A stretch of 64,000 nt of DNA, from positions 77,278,583 through 77,342,582 of the forward strand of contig OZ018323.1 in assembly GCA_963969495.1 (NCBI GenBank). The letters are read 5' to 3'. The notes beneath the pieces are model-generated. The model did not search any database. It saw only the letters and a list, made by a program, of their open reading frames with translations, and was not told where the DNA came from. This DNA comes from Ceratothoa steindachneri (lineage: Eukaryota; Arthropoda; Malacostraca; Isopoda; Cymothoidae). Positions 53,399-63,742 of this stretch are shown piece after piece. The position numbers and the translations under genes were made by a program. Every line of letters starts with the position of its first letter. The stretch's first letter is position 1.

Positions 53399-55990
53399 CT
53401 TCCAAAGGTTTCGAGGCGGAGGCAGAAAAAGATTGCATGGCAAGCTCAACCTCCCCCACTAAGGCCTCGTAACCGACAGTGCCTTCAGCGCCCAATACAG
53501 CCAATACCACCTGACTTTTGCCTCCTGAAAGCGTAAGCTATTACTGTGAGATCCTTCTCTTCAAAGAGAGGCCCCCGTATCTCCTCTTCGCTAGGCCTGG
53601 AAGCCGTATTCCTTCAATGGGATTGCCGTGGACTACGGGCCAAATGGAGGAGCTGCAGAGACTCGTCTCCTTCCGTTCGCCGTTATCTATCTTTTTGAAG
53701 GAGACCATGCTAGGCGCGTGTCCCCTGCCTACTCACTGGGTATAAGGGTTTGTGACCCCACCAACATGAGATGGGGATCGGGAGGGAGGATGGGTGCTTT
53801 ACATCCAGTATGATGTCTCCATTCTTCCATTCGATATAAATACCTCCTTTCCTTCAGTTACAGTGCAGCTACACATGGATTGATGTACAATGTTATTTCT
53901 GCGTACATTCCGCCGCATCGTAACACGGTTTCCGAGGCCCTTTCTCCTCCTCGTGGATCTGAACAGTATGCACCCCCTTCTGGAGGGACTACACGATCAA
54001 TCTCAGGGGTTAGTTCCTTACCAACCTGATCGACGAGGCGGAGATAGGTGTCCTAAATGTGGATGAATTTACGCATCACTGCTCGAGAACCGCTTCTTTT
54101 TTTCTTATCTCGATCTGTCCCTGTGCTCTCCGGATGTATAGCATGATTTTGGGTGGAAGATGGTCGATGATCTTCATGAGAGTCACCACTTTCCCATTCA
54201 ACTATCGTTTTCAATACCGCCACCGCCTAAGAAAAAGCCTCGGTTTTGCTTGGAGCCGTCATGTTGGTCCTAATTTCAAGAATTTACTGATTCTCTGTCC
54301 CAGTAGAGTTGATTAGGACGGTTGATGAGGGCTTTGAGTTATCCAAACCCAACTACTATTCCTAGAATGTCTGGCCGTTTTTCACGCCGTCCGCTTTCTT
54401 GGTTGTCGGCTAAGTGTCAGACGGAACTCTGACAGAAGCTATACACCTAGATACGCTATGAGTGCCGCCGTAAAGATTTAACCCTCGTTTAATTTCGTCG
54501 AGCTAGGTGTAGGTTCCGGGATGTTTTGAAGCATACCCGCCACTCTTCCTATCTGGCAAGCGTTTTTCCACTTAACAGGAAAGAACCCTCTTGCAGAGGT
54601 GTAGAAGCGAGTCAAGAGGATTCGGAGCAAGTTCTCGCAGGACCCACCTCCGGTTCTTCAGAGAACGAGACCGCAATGTCGGACCCCGGTCCATCACGGA
54701 ATCCTTCGCCATCGCTTTTTCTACAATCTTCAGCCGGGAGGCTCCTTCGCTAGCATTCAATGCACGTTGTGATGTAGCTAAAGGGCCCCGACTAGACTTA
54801 ACTTCAAGAGGAGAGAACCCTTCAACGACAAGTTTACATTGAGTGAGTTGTGTTCCACTCTCAATTTGTAGGCAGACACCATTCCTGTTCCAAACGATGT
54901 CTCGTATGGCATGCTTTGACACCTAGTTGATCGAGACATGAAATTTTTACTATTTTTGTTCAAAGAATCTGGAAAGAGGGTATCATCCCATACTCTGTGC
55001 TTCTGTGCTCGCTTTTCGCAAACCTGGGAGAAATCACTATCCCCACTCGGTTTTCGCCCAAATTCTATAAGTTTCTGCATGTGCAAGCTGATGGAAAGTT
55101 GGTAAATGTTAAATTAGCCTTTTCTTGGACAGCGTAGACCATATTTCTTCTGTACAGTGCGGTTTTCGCAATTCCACTCCATGCCAGATATTCTGCTCTG
55201 GTGAAAAATTCTGCATGTGAGGCCTTCCTACGTAGCCATCATTACGCCATGTTGTTTTTATATCCGGAGAATGCTTATGATACCGCATGGTGATACTGTA
55301 TTATGGCAGACTTTCCACACCATGGTGACCTGGGGACGCCTACCAATCTTTATTTCTGAATTTCTGCGAGATCGTCGGTTTTGTGTACGGTTGGGTGAAG
55401 CTCTATCTGTGCCAATAGGACAGGAAGATGGCGTCCTGCCGGGAAGTGAAGTGTCCTCAGTGTCACACTCTTTGCCCTAAGCATCAACGGTATCGCATCA
55501 CTGATGCTGGAAAATATTCTCACTACGTTCTATGGCAAAAAAGATTGGAGACGGCTGATGGGAACTTAAAGTATTGTGCTTTCGCGCCGCGACTGTTCCT
55601 TTGGATCTAGCCCCACTCCCCTACTGCCTCGGTGGCTTCAGGTCGCTTTCTGTCACCCTCGAATTGGCCACACTGCGCTTCCCTGCACCTTACTGCGCAC
55701 CTACGTTGTCCCCCAGACTGTTCGGCAGATTCTTGTTGAATGCTTCAGTGTGGGAGATCTTCCCGCACGTTCCGTGTCGCAATCCGAGACTCGCGAGGTC
55801 GCTATCGCTTGTCCCTTGTGCTCAAGATGAGTTCGTGCACACAGACATGGGGACTTATGGACTTTCTGGAGGAATTTGGCCTCCTCCATTCTATTTGACT
55901 CTCTTTGTTGTTGGTCGGAGCTCCGTTGACAAAACCTGCCTGCTTCTTCTTGCTTTCGTTTCGTTTCTTTTTTTGCTTGCTTGTTTTTTG
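53399..55990 (+). mobile_element. Family A copy 6 in intron 8, 5' truncated and internally deleted
   Basis: Starts in the last part of ORF1 (AAGGTTTCGAGGCGGAGG, 53404) and runs through the endonuclease (53600-54350) and RT fingers/palm to about 55520. There it jumps from just before YVDD to the ORF2 tail (GGCAAAAAAGATTGGAGACG, 55532) and into the 3' UTR. The catalytic RT box, thumb and RNase H are gone. It lies in the same direction as the host gene. At the place where copies 1 and 2 have TGA, this copy reads CGCCGTCCG (Arg-Arg-Pro). Confidence 0.82.
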
Positions 55991-56024
55991 TCGGTTGTTT
56001 GGTTTGGTTATGGTTTTTATTGCT

Positions 56025-56090
56025 GTGTCGCGAATATTTCCCTCCCAGGCGAGGCGCCGGTCAAAAACAAGACCAAGGAAATTATGCGAG
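56025..56090 (-). repeat. Inverted scrap of family A RT
   Basis: On the - strand about 60 bp encode FLGLVFDRRLAWEGNIR, matching FLGLVFDRRLTWEAHIR of family A (19207-19257). It sits inverted just after copy 6, from the interval that copy 6 lacks. Confidence 0.75.
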
Positions 56091-56094
56091 CCAT

Positions 56095-56500
56095 CACTTT
56101 GCTGGCTCGCTACGGGATCTGGGCTAGATCTACTTGCTTGCTGGATAGAAGTGATCTGTGGGTAAAATCCGTTCACTTGCTGGACCGTGACCTCTAGGTG
56201 GCGACACCCCACCCTTTTATATGATAAGCGTGGTGTTTCTGCACACTCCATCCATTTTCAGGGTAGGCGTGGTCTACAGCTAACGCCTTTCTACTTGTGT
56301 GGTAGGCGTGATCTTTTGGAACACCCCGCCTAGGTTAGGCGTGGTTTGCGGGTAAGTACCTTCTATTCGAGGGGTAAGCGTGGTCTGTGGGGGTAACCCC
56401 GCCCACTTGCTGGGTCAGCGTATTTTGGGACTAGATTTGCCCATTTGTAGTAGTAGTCTATATTTGTGGGTGGTGGGCTCGAAGCTAATGCCATTTCATC
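56095..56500 (+). repeat. Intron 8 minisatellite, right part
   Basis: TAGGCGTGGT, GGGTAACCCCGCCCACTTGC and TGCTGG units of irregular length, the continuation of 52235-52610. Ends in the exon 9 polypyrimidine tract. Confidence 0.7.
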
Positions 56501-56516
56501 TCCCCCTCCCCCTTAG

Positions 56517-56666
56517 GTGATCGTGACGTCACTGAGAGAGGCCGTAGCCTCTACAAGGGGAGCGATTAAATCAGGACAGCTGAGGAGGATGGCTAAGAGC
56601 AGGGAGGGGATGGTGGGCGCCATTTGCGGGTTGTGTTTCCTCTCCAGCCTCCCCTTCGTCGTCCAG
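56517..56666 (+). CDS. SLC6-type gene, exon 9 (internal loop and TM9)
   Basis: After CCCCCTTAG it encodes 50 residues: VIVTSLREAVASTRGAIKSG, a basic stretch, and GMVGAICGLCFLSSLPFVVQ (TM9). The loop is more basic and less conserved than in typical SLC6, where a Glu-Phe and Arg-Arg-Arg pattern occurs. Phase 0 at both ends. Confidence 0.82.
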
Positions 56667-56699
56667 GTGAGAGAGAAGATGGGAGCGACAGAAAGAAAA

Positions 56700-57048
56700 G
56701 AGAATATGTGAAAGTGAGTCTGAGAGTGAGAGTGTGATATTGAGTGTGCGAGTGGGTGTGAAAATGGGTGAGAAAGTTAGCGTAAAACTGTGAGAGTGAC
56801 TGTGAACTAGTGAATATGAGACTAAGTGTGAGAGTTAGTGTTGGAGAATGGGAGAATAAGTGTGAGAGAGTGAAAGTGAGTGCGAGAGAGTTTGAGTATG
56901 AGAATGAGAATGAGTGTGGGAGTGTGAGAGTGAGTGCGGAAGAGTGTGAGTGCGAGAGTGATAGTGAAAGACTGTGATAGTCAGTGTGAGTGTGAGATTG
57001 AGAGCGAATGTGAGAGTTAGTGTTTGAGAGAATGAGTGCGAAGAGTGT
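56700..57048 (+). repeat. GTGAGAGTGAGTGTGAGAG-type simple repeat
   Basis: Degenerate purine/GT-rich low-complexity DNA in intron 9. It gives Ser-His-Thr-Leu artefact ORFs on the - strand. Confidence 0.9.
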
Positions 57049-57049
57049 A

Positions 57050-57652
57050 ACAACAACAAGGAGTAACAACAACAAGGAAAGAAGGTACCCTAGGAGACCT
57101 TACGGTCCATTCAAAGAGGGTACCTTTGGACTAGCAATCGAGCGGGCACATGGCTGCTCAATTGTTTTGCGTCCATAAACGGCCACTTTTCAAGACTTTG
57201 TCTAGTCTTGACTTGAACTGGTCAACAGATTCACTGTTGACAACTTCCACTGGAAGTGCGTTCCACATACCGCAGATACTGTAAGTGAAAAAATTTCCAC
57301 ACAGATTGCGGTTGTAACGCTTCAGTTCAAGTTTGAAGCCGTGATTGCGCGTTCTGTTCTCACTCAGTGTGAAAATATCCCGGTAGTCAACATTGTCGAA
57401 CCCTCGAAGTATTTTGAAAACTTCGATGAGCTGACCACGCAGTCTACGGGTTTCCAGCGAGAACAGATCTAATTCCCTTAGTCTATCCTCATAACTTTTA
57501 TGTCGGATAGAGGGAATCAGCTTGGTTGCCCTGGCTTGTACGCGTTCCAATCTCGCGATGTCCTTTCGCAATGAAGGACTCCAAAATTGTACGGCATACT
57601 CCAGGTGCGGTCGGACAAGTGAGTTTTACAGGCACAGTACAATCTCCTGGTT
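57050..57652 (-). mobile_element. L2/CR1-like LINE, 3' end (5' truncated)
   Basis: On the - strand an open frame reads from LVRPHLEYAVQFWSPS near 57620 (after a shift near 57580) through ARLERVQARATKLIP, YEDRLRELDLFSLETRRLRG and GMWNALPVEVVNSESVDQFK to a stop at 57158. This is the typical RT C-terminus of CR1/L2-group LINEs. The 3' UTR ends in a hairpin (57084-57124) and TTGTTG repeats. It sits inside the GTGAGAG repeat: its left flank (57005-57050) recurs at about 57727-57772. Confidence 0.85.
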
Positions 57653-58546
57653 GGAGACTGAGTGAGAGTGATTATCAGAGTGTGAGTGTGAAACTGAATA
57701 TGAGAGTTAGTGTGAGTGTGCGCTAGAGTGAATGTGAGAGTTAGTGTTTGAGAGAATGAGTGCGAAGAGTGTAAGATAATTGGAGACTGAGTGAGAGTGA
57801 TTATCAGAGTGTGAGTGTGAAACTGAATATGAGAGTTAGTGTGAGTGTGCACTAGAGTGAATGTGAGAGCGTGATAGTGAGGGTGATAGAGTGAGTGTAG
57901 GAGAATGTGAGAGAGGATGTTAGAGTGTGAGAGTTAATGTTTGAGAGAGTGAGTGTGAGAAAGTTGGAAAGTGAATATGGGAGTGTGAAAGTAAGTGCGA
58001 GTGTGTATGAGGGTTAGAATGGGTGTGTGGCTGTGTTAGAGTGCAAGTGCGTGTGAAACTGAGTATGAGAGTGTGTGTGTTAGTGAATGAGAGAGAGTGT
58101 GTGTTAGTGAATGTGAGAGATTGTGAGTGAGTGTATAGTAATAGTAAGTGTAGAAGAATGTGAGAGAATGAGATTTAGTGTTTGAGAGTGAGTGAGAGAG
58201 TATGACAGTGATTGTGAGAGTGTTGGAAAGTGAGTTTGAGAAAGTGCGAAAGTAACTGCGAGTGTGAGTGTCTGACAATTAGAATGGATGTGAAGTAATT
58301 GTGAGACTGAGTATGAGAGCGAGTGTGTGTGTGTCAGCGTGAGAAAGTGTGAGTATAAGAATGAGTGAGTGTGAGAACAAGTGTAGGATAATGTGAGTGA
58401 GAGTGGGTGTTAGAGAGTCTGAGAGGAAGTGTGAGAGTAGGCGTTGAGAGTCTGAGAGGAAGTGTGAGAGTTAGTGTTTGAGAGAGTGAGTGTGAGAGGG
58501 TATGAAAGTGAGTATGAAAGATTCTTAAAGTGAGTGGTGTGAGAGA
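57652..58546 (+). repeat. GTGAGAG low-complexity array with a 127-bp tandem duplication
   Basis: Degenerate GAGTGTGAGA repeats. One unit (about 57654-57780, beginning TTGGAGACTGAGTGAGAG) is repeated almost exactly at about 57780-57870. Confidence 0.85.
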
Positions 58547-59358
58547 CAATGGTGGATTAACCCTATAAGCAAAATAAGCACGTGCTTAGGGCATCAAGGG
58601 AAGTAGGAGCACCTCCTAGCCGAATTTACCATTTAAATTGTTAAATTAATTAAATTTATAGCCATTTTCAAAATTTAATGAAGAATGAATAAGTTCTGTT
58701 TTATAAATTTTTCTCTCTTGTGTCATGTTTATCCTGCAAAATAAAGTACACTGTGCTTTGGAAGTTATACATGTTTTGAACAAGTCTCGTACGCGTTTGA
58801 AACAGCGCATGTGACGGATAAGTTCTTAGTTAATTGCCAACTGTCACTGGTTTAGTTGCTTGTGCATTCATTACCTCATTCATGCTTTAAGTTGCTTAAT
58901 GACTATTCCAATAGCACCCTCAGCTCTGGCTGTTTAATCTATTAAAATGTAAGTACGTTTTATATATTTTGAATGTGTTTAACGTGGATATTTTTTAAGG
59001 GGATGATTTCGGTAAAAATGCAAACTCTCTTATTATTATAGCTAGAGCGATAAAATTTATACACACTCATAGAGAATTGAAATACAAATCGAAGTTGTTC
59101 ATATGTATTTTTCCAATTTCCCGACAAAAACCGAGATATTTTGAAAATACCATGAAAAAAAACGGTATTTTAGGGGGTATTTTAAAATCTCTAAGGATCC
59201 GAAGTTTTCTCAGATTTATTTATTCTGCAAGTTAGATTATGTACACAAGGCTAAAAACTAATTTTATGCGTAGTTTTTACAAAATTCGTAATGATTATTA
59301 TTTTATGGCTATTTTTGTAGCAGGTCGTTATGACCTGCGCCCTTAAGCCCTTAGTGTC

Positions 59359-60315
59359 TTGAAATCTCTCTCTGATACAAGATGGGAGACACATGCTATG
59401 ACAACAGCAGCAATTTTGAAGTCTTTCCTTAAAATTTTAGAAGCATTAGAATATATAGACGAAGACCAGTCACAAAAGGAAAACGCTAGAAGAGAAGCAA
59501 ATAATATTGCAGATGATGCAAGAGCTAGAATTCGTTTTTATGTTGAATTTTTTGAATGAGATTTTGCAGAATTTTCACAGAGTAAGCAAATTCTACAAAA
59601 TGAAGATGCGAAATTTAAAAAAATGAGCGGATCTGTATGTCTCATTAGCTGACCAACTGTGCACTTCACGAGATGAATATGAAAAAAGATCCAAAGAAAA
59701 TGTTACCAGATGTTGATTACAAGGCAGCTACAATTCGCAAACGTGTCAGAAAGAAGGTTCCTAATGACGGAGATACACTAGAAGAATATCTGAAACTCAG
59801 AGATAAATTTCGTCTCACCACCTTTTACAAAATTGTTGACAAACTTGCAACTGAGATGAAAATAAGAAGTGAGATATTCAAAGAAATAACAGAGATTTTC
59901 TTTTCTAAGTGATTTGCCATATAATGTCAATTCATCCTCTACTAACATTGAAAGATATTCTCAGTGCTGTCAAAAGCTGATTGATGCTTACCCAGAGAAC
60001 TTCAACAGTAATTTCTCAGCTGAGCTTCAGCAGTTTCATTTATATGTGCGCCATAAGTTCAGTGCAACAGGAAATCTAAAAAAATATTCAGTCATGCTGA
60101 ACTTTATAAAATAACTGTAGAAGACAATATTGAGTGTCTTTCCAAATGTAGACATTGCCTTCCGTATATTTTTAACATTGATGGTCACAAATTGCTCAGC
60201 TGAGCGTTCATTTTCACGGTTGAAATATATTAAAAATCCCCTCAGAACAACTATCCAAGAAGGCAGACTGGATGCCTTATCTTTATTATGTATAGAAGCA
60301 GATGTGTTACCTTAA
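59359..60315 (+). pseudogene. hAT transposase, C-terminal half, broken
   Basis: Pieces on the + strand: SLSDTRWETHAMTTAAILKS (59362 on), TTFYKIVDKLATEMKIR (59818), and the dimerisation region FPNVDIAFRIFLTLMVTNC, SAERSFSRLKYIKN, LDALSLLCIEAD (60142-60315). The pattern is that of the ZMYM1-like branch of hAT. Stops and shifts occur near 59560, 59910 and 60115. The N-terminal BED finger and the first catalytic Asp region are missing. Confidence 0.8.
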
Positions 60316-60650
60316 GATTGGTTATGAGGCTGAATGCCTTATCTTTCTTATGTATAGAAGCAGATGTTACCTTAAGATTGGTTATGAGGCTGGATGCCTT
60401 ATCTCTGTTATGTATAGAAGCAGATGAATTACCTTAAGATTGGTTATGAGGCTGGATCCCTTATCTCTATTATGTATAGAAGCAGATGTGTTGCCTTAAG
60501 ATTGGTTATGAGGATCTGTGTTACCTTAAAATTAGTTATGAGGCTGGATGCCTTATCTCTATTATGTATAGAAGCAGATGTGTTACCTTAAGATTGATTA
60601 AGAGGATCTGTGTTACCTTAAGATTGGTTATGAGGATCTGATCAAAGACT
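60268..60650 (+). repeat. About 60-bp tandem array at the hAT 3' end
   Basis: Units of about 60-62 bp (GGATGCCTTATCTCTATTAT, GTATAGAAGCAGATGTGTTA, CCTTAAGATTGGTTATGAGG) occur about five times, with shorter versions at the right. Each full unit repeats the last codons and stop of the transposase. Confidence 0.85.
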
Positions 60651-60822
60651 TTGCAAGGGAGAAAAAGTAGGAGAAAATTATTCAACTAGAAATAAAATGA
60701 AACCAGACAGAAATAAAACTTTATTTTATGGTTTATTATCGTTTATATTTTGAATTACAAATGTATGGGAGCACCAACACTTTTTAGTGCTTAGAACCTC
60801 TAAGGGTCTTAATCCGGACCTA

Positions 60823-61830
60823 GTGAGAGAGCGTGAAAATGAGCATGAGAGAGACTGAGAATGAGTGTGAGAGTGATACTAACAGTCTGTGACAGTGAGT
60901 GTGAAAGAGTGCGAGAGTGAGTGTGTGCCCTAGTGTTAGAATGAGTTTGATTGTGTGTATGTGTCCGAGTGTTAGAATGGGTGTCAGAGTGAGAGTTAGA
61001 CTCAGTGAGTGTGAGAATAGGGCTGTGATAGTCAGTGTGAGTGAGATAATGAGCGTGGGAGTGAGTTTTATAATGATTGAGTGAGTATGAGATTAAGACT
61101 GTGGGAGTGATTGTGAGTGAGTCAGAGAGTGTGAGAGTGAGTATCACAGTGAGCTTGAGAGATGGTTTGTGTGTGTGAGAGAGAGAGAGTATGTGAGGTA
61201 GAGTATGAGAGTTAGTGTGAGAGTAAGTATGATAGTGAATATGTGAGTGAGTCTGTAGGAAAGTGAGATATCATGAGAGTAAGTGTGTGAGAGAATGATA
61301 CCATAAGAGTGAGTGTGATTGTGACAGAGTATGTGAGTGAGTATGAGAGTCTAAAAGTGAGGTAAGAGCGAGTGTAAGAGTCAAAGTGAGAATGTGTGTG
61401 ATGGTAAAAGAATGAGTGAATGCAAGAGAATGTGAGAGTGAATGTAAAAGAATGTGAGAATGAGTGTGGGAGTGAGTGTAAGCGTGATGATGAGTATGAT
61501 AATATGAGAGTGAGCCTAACAGTTCGGAAGTGAGTGTGAGTGTTAGATTGATTGTGAGAGTGAGCGTGATAATGAGTGTCAGAGTGAGTGTGAGTGTTAG
61601 AGTGTATGAGCGGGTGTAAGAGTGTGAGCGTGAGGGTGTGAAAGTGATTGCGGACATGAGTATGAGTGAGCGTAAGAGTAATTGTGAGAGTGAGTGTGTG
61701 ATAGTGAATGTTAGAGTCGGTGTCCGAGTGTAAGTGTGAGAGAGTTTGTGAGAGTGTGTATTAGATAACGAGCGAGAGAGTGTGTGAGAAGGGGTTAAGT
61801 GTATATATGTGTGTGTGTGTGTTTGTTTGT
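60823..61830 (+). repeat. GTGAGAG low-complexity array, continuation
   Basis: Continuation of the array that the hAT element split, ending in a TATATATGTGTGTG stretch. No gene. Confidence 0.85.
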
Positions 61831-61839
61831 GGATAACGG

Positions 61840-61960
61840 TTGGTTTGTAAAGATTTAAAACCTCTCCCGAACGACTTCAAGAGAGGAGTGGTATCCTCTT
61901 TGAATGGACCGTAAGGTCTCCGTAGGATACTTTCTTTCCTTGTAACTCTCGCCTTCGTAA
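61840..61960 (+). mobile_element. 3' end of an L2-like LINE or LINE-tailed SINE
   Basis: The hairpin region GGTATCCT...AATGGACCGTAAGGTCTCC...AGGATACT (61890-61931) and TTTCTTTCCTTG match the 3' end of the LINE at 57050-57652, here on the + strand. Only about 60 bp are shared, so a SINE that uses the LINE tail is possible. Confidence 0.6.
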
Positions 61961-62049
61961 CTTGACAAGTTTTTAGTGAAAAGAAAACTTTAATAAGTTT
62001 CTGTGTTTTCAATTTTAATGAAAAAAAAGAAATAGGATTAGTTTCTTTC

Positions 62050-62410
62050 TCCTCGTCTTTAGCCTTAGCCTAACGGTCACAGTTTATGAGAAGCGGCAGA
62101 TGGGGAGAGTTGACGGTTTGAATTCTCGAAGCGTTCTGTCTTGGGGACTGGGTTCGGTCTCCTTATGTTCCATTCTACTCCTCCCACCCACAGTGGGGTC
62201 CAGTTAGAAGCCAAGCCTAATTGATCGTGCCGGGCCCACATGATGCACCCCGTGAACCAAAGACCCTAGAGTGACGCTCATAAACTTGGTCATGGTTCCA
62301 AAAGTCAGACGCGAGCAACCATGAATTCCAATGTAGCAATGAAGTCTTTAACGGACAGCAATTAACAGAGGGACCCAAATTAAGTCATAAAGACTTTAAG
62401 CTGAAAGAAT
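62050..62410 (+). mobile_element. tRNA-derived SINE or tRNA pseudogene
   Basis: Box A-like TAGCCTAACGG (62066) and box B-like GGTTTGAATTC (62112) lie about 47 nt apart, as in a tRNA-type promoter. The next 250 bp look like a SINE body. No duplication was found, so the borders are approximate. Confidence 0.45.
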
Positions 62411-62529
62411 TGGAAGAGAAAGGAGTCAACAGTCTATCGAATCGATAGACAATCTTAAAGGACAGTGGGAATAAAGACGAGGGGGAAATGGGTAAGGGGA
62501 TAGGTAAAAAGGGAAAATCCATCTAATCG

Positions 62530-63350
62530 ATAGACAATTTTAGTGAGGGAAATTTCGTATACGAATTTTTTATAACTTCTTATGGGAAGATTTCTGTGAA
62601 ATTTCTAGTGGAAAATTTCTTACTTTTAAATTTCTTGAGAATATTTTTGACGAAATTTCTTACGGCCCAATTTCTTTGGGTGTTATTTCCCTCGGTGAAA
62701 TTTGTAATGGGCAAATTTCTTTTTGTTAAATTGCCAACGCGAATTTTTTTCCTTGAAATATCCTGAGAAAATTTCGTTGTGAAATTTTTTATAGGAATTT
62801 TATCTCGGTTGAATTTCCTATACGAAAATATAAGTGAAATTTCTTATTGAAAATATCTCTCGCCCTTGTGAAATTTCTTATAACAAAATTTATTTGGCCA
62901 GTTTATTATGCGAAGTTTCCATTGAAATTTCTTTCGGTGAAATTTCTTACGGGAAAATTTCTCTCGGCAAAATTTCTTTTGGGAAAATTTCCTTTCGGAT
63001 AGATTTCCTTTGGTGTAAATTACTTGTGAGAAAATTTCTTTCATTGATATTTAGTATGGAAAATTTCTGTAGAAGATTTTTTTATGGGACGATGTTTTGG
63101 TTATTTCGGTTGACGAACTTTCTTGAGTAAATTTCCTTCGGGAAAAATTTCTGGGAAAATTTCTTTTGAGCAAATTCGCTAGGTGAAGTTATCTTATTGA
63201 ATTTCTTTGTGTGGAATTTCACATGAAAAAATCAGCAAAATTTCTTTTTGTGATTTCGTTTTTTGTAAGGAAAATTTTCTTTCGCCGAAATTTAGTATTG
63301 AGAAATTTCTTTCGGTAAAATTTCTCATCGGAGAATTTCTTTGGAGAATA
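62530..63350 (+). repeat. 15-bp minisatellite (GGAAAATTTCTTTCG), over 50 units
   Basis: About 820 bp of degenerate units built on AAATTTCTT with spacers of G and T. In one frame it reads GKISF repeated, giving false ORFs. It ends about 45 bp before the exon 10 acceptor. Confidence 0.88.
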
Positions 63351-63398
63351 TTTTCTGGTGGCTCCTTTAGTTCCTGTCCCCCTACACCCGTCCGCCAG

Positions 63399-63599
63399 GG
63401 TAGCAGCCTGTTCGACCACATGAGGAATCTGGAAGCGATGAATTCGGCCCTGCTTTTCGTGGCACTGTGCGAGATGGCGACGCTAGCGTGGTGTTTTGGC
63501 GCCGACCGCATGTCGCAGTACCTCTTCGAGATGACCTCGCGGCGACCCTCGCTCTTGCTGGCACTCTGCTGGCGATTCATCACCCCTGCATTATTCTTG
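63399..63599 (+). CDS. SLC6-type gene, exon 10 (TM10 and start of TM11)
   Basis: After CCGTCCGCCAG it encodes GSSLFDHMRNLEAMNSALLF, VALCEMATLAWCFGADRMSQ and CWRFITPALFL. The W..GADR and CW+FITPA motifs are diagnostic of SLC6 TM10-TM11. Phase 0 at both ends (TTG/GTGAGT). Confidence 0.92.
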
Positions 63600-63742
63600 G
63601 TGAGTGGAGGTTAGTCCCCTATGTCTTATGTCACGCCAATCTGGGTGCGAGGGGTGGGCAGTCTATGCTTGACCACATACCCCCTAAACTCCCGTCTGCA
63701 GTCCCGATCTTTATGTTCGAATCTACGTCTACGTTCTTGCAG

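Larger units (their letters stand above)
58547..60822 (+). mobile_element. hAT-type DNA transposon remnant (2.28 kb)
   Basis: Perfect 8-bp duplications GTGAGAGA (58539-58546 and 60823-60830) bound ends that are imperfect inverted repeats (CAATGGTGGATTAACCC and its counterpart GGGTCTTAATCCGGACCTA). This agrees with hAT targets of 8 bp. The interior holds transposase pieces, an AT-rich 5' part, and a tandem array at its 3' side. Confidence 0.85.

Noticed and set aside
56593..58549. Ser/His/Thr/Leu-rich - strand ORFs in 56.6-58.5 kb and 60.8-61.7 kb
   Set aside because: They are translations of GTGAGAG low-complexity DNA.
62834..63130. GKISF-repeat ORF
   Set aside because: Artefact of the 15-bp minisatellite.
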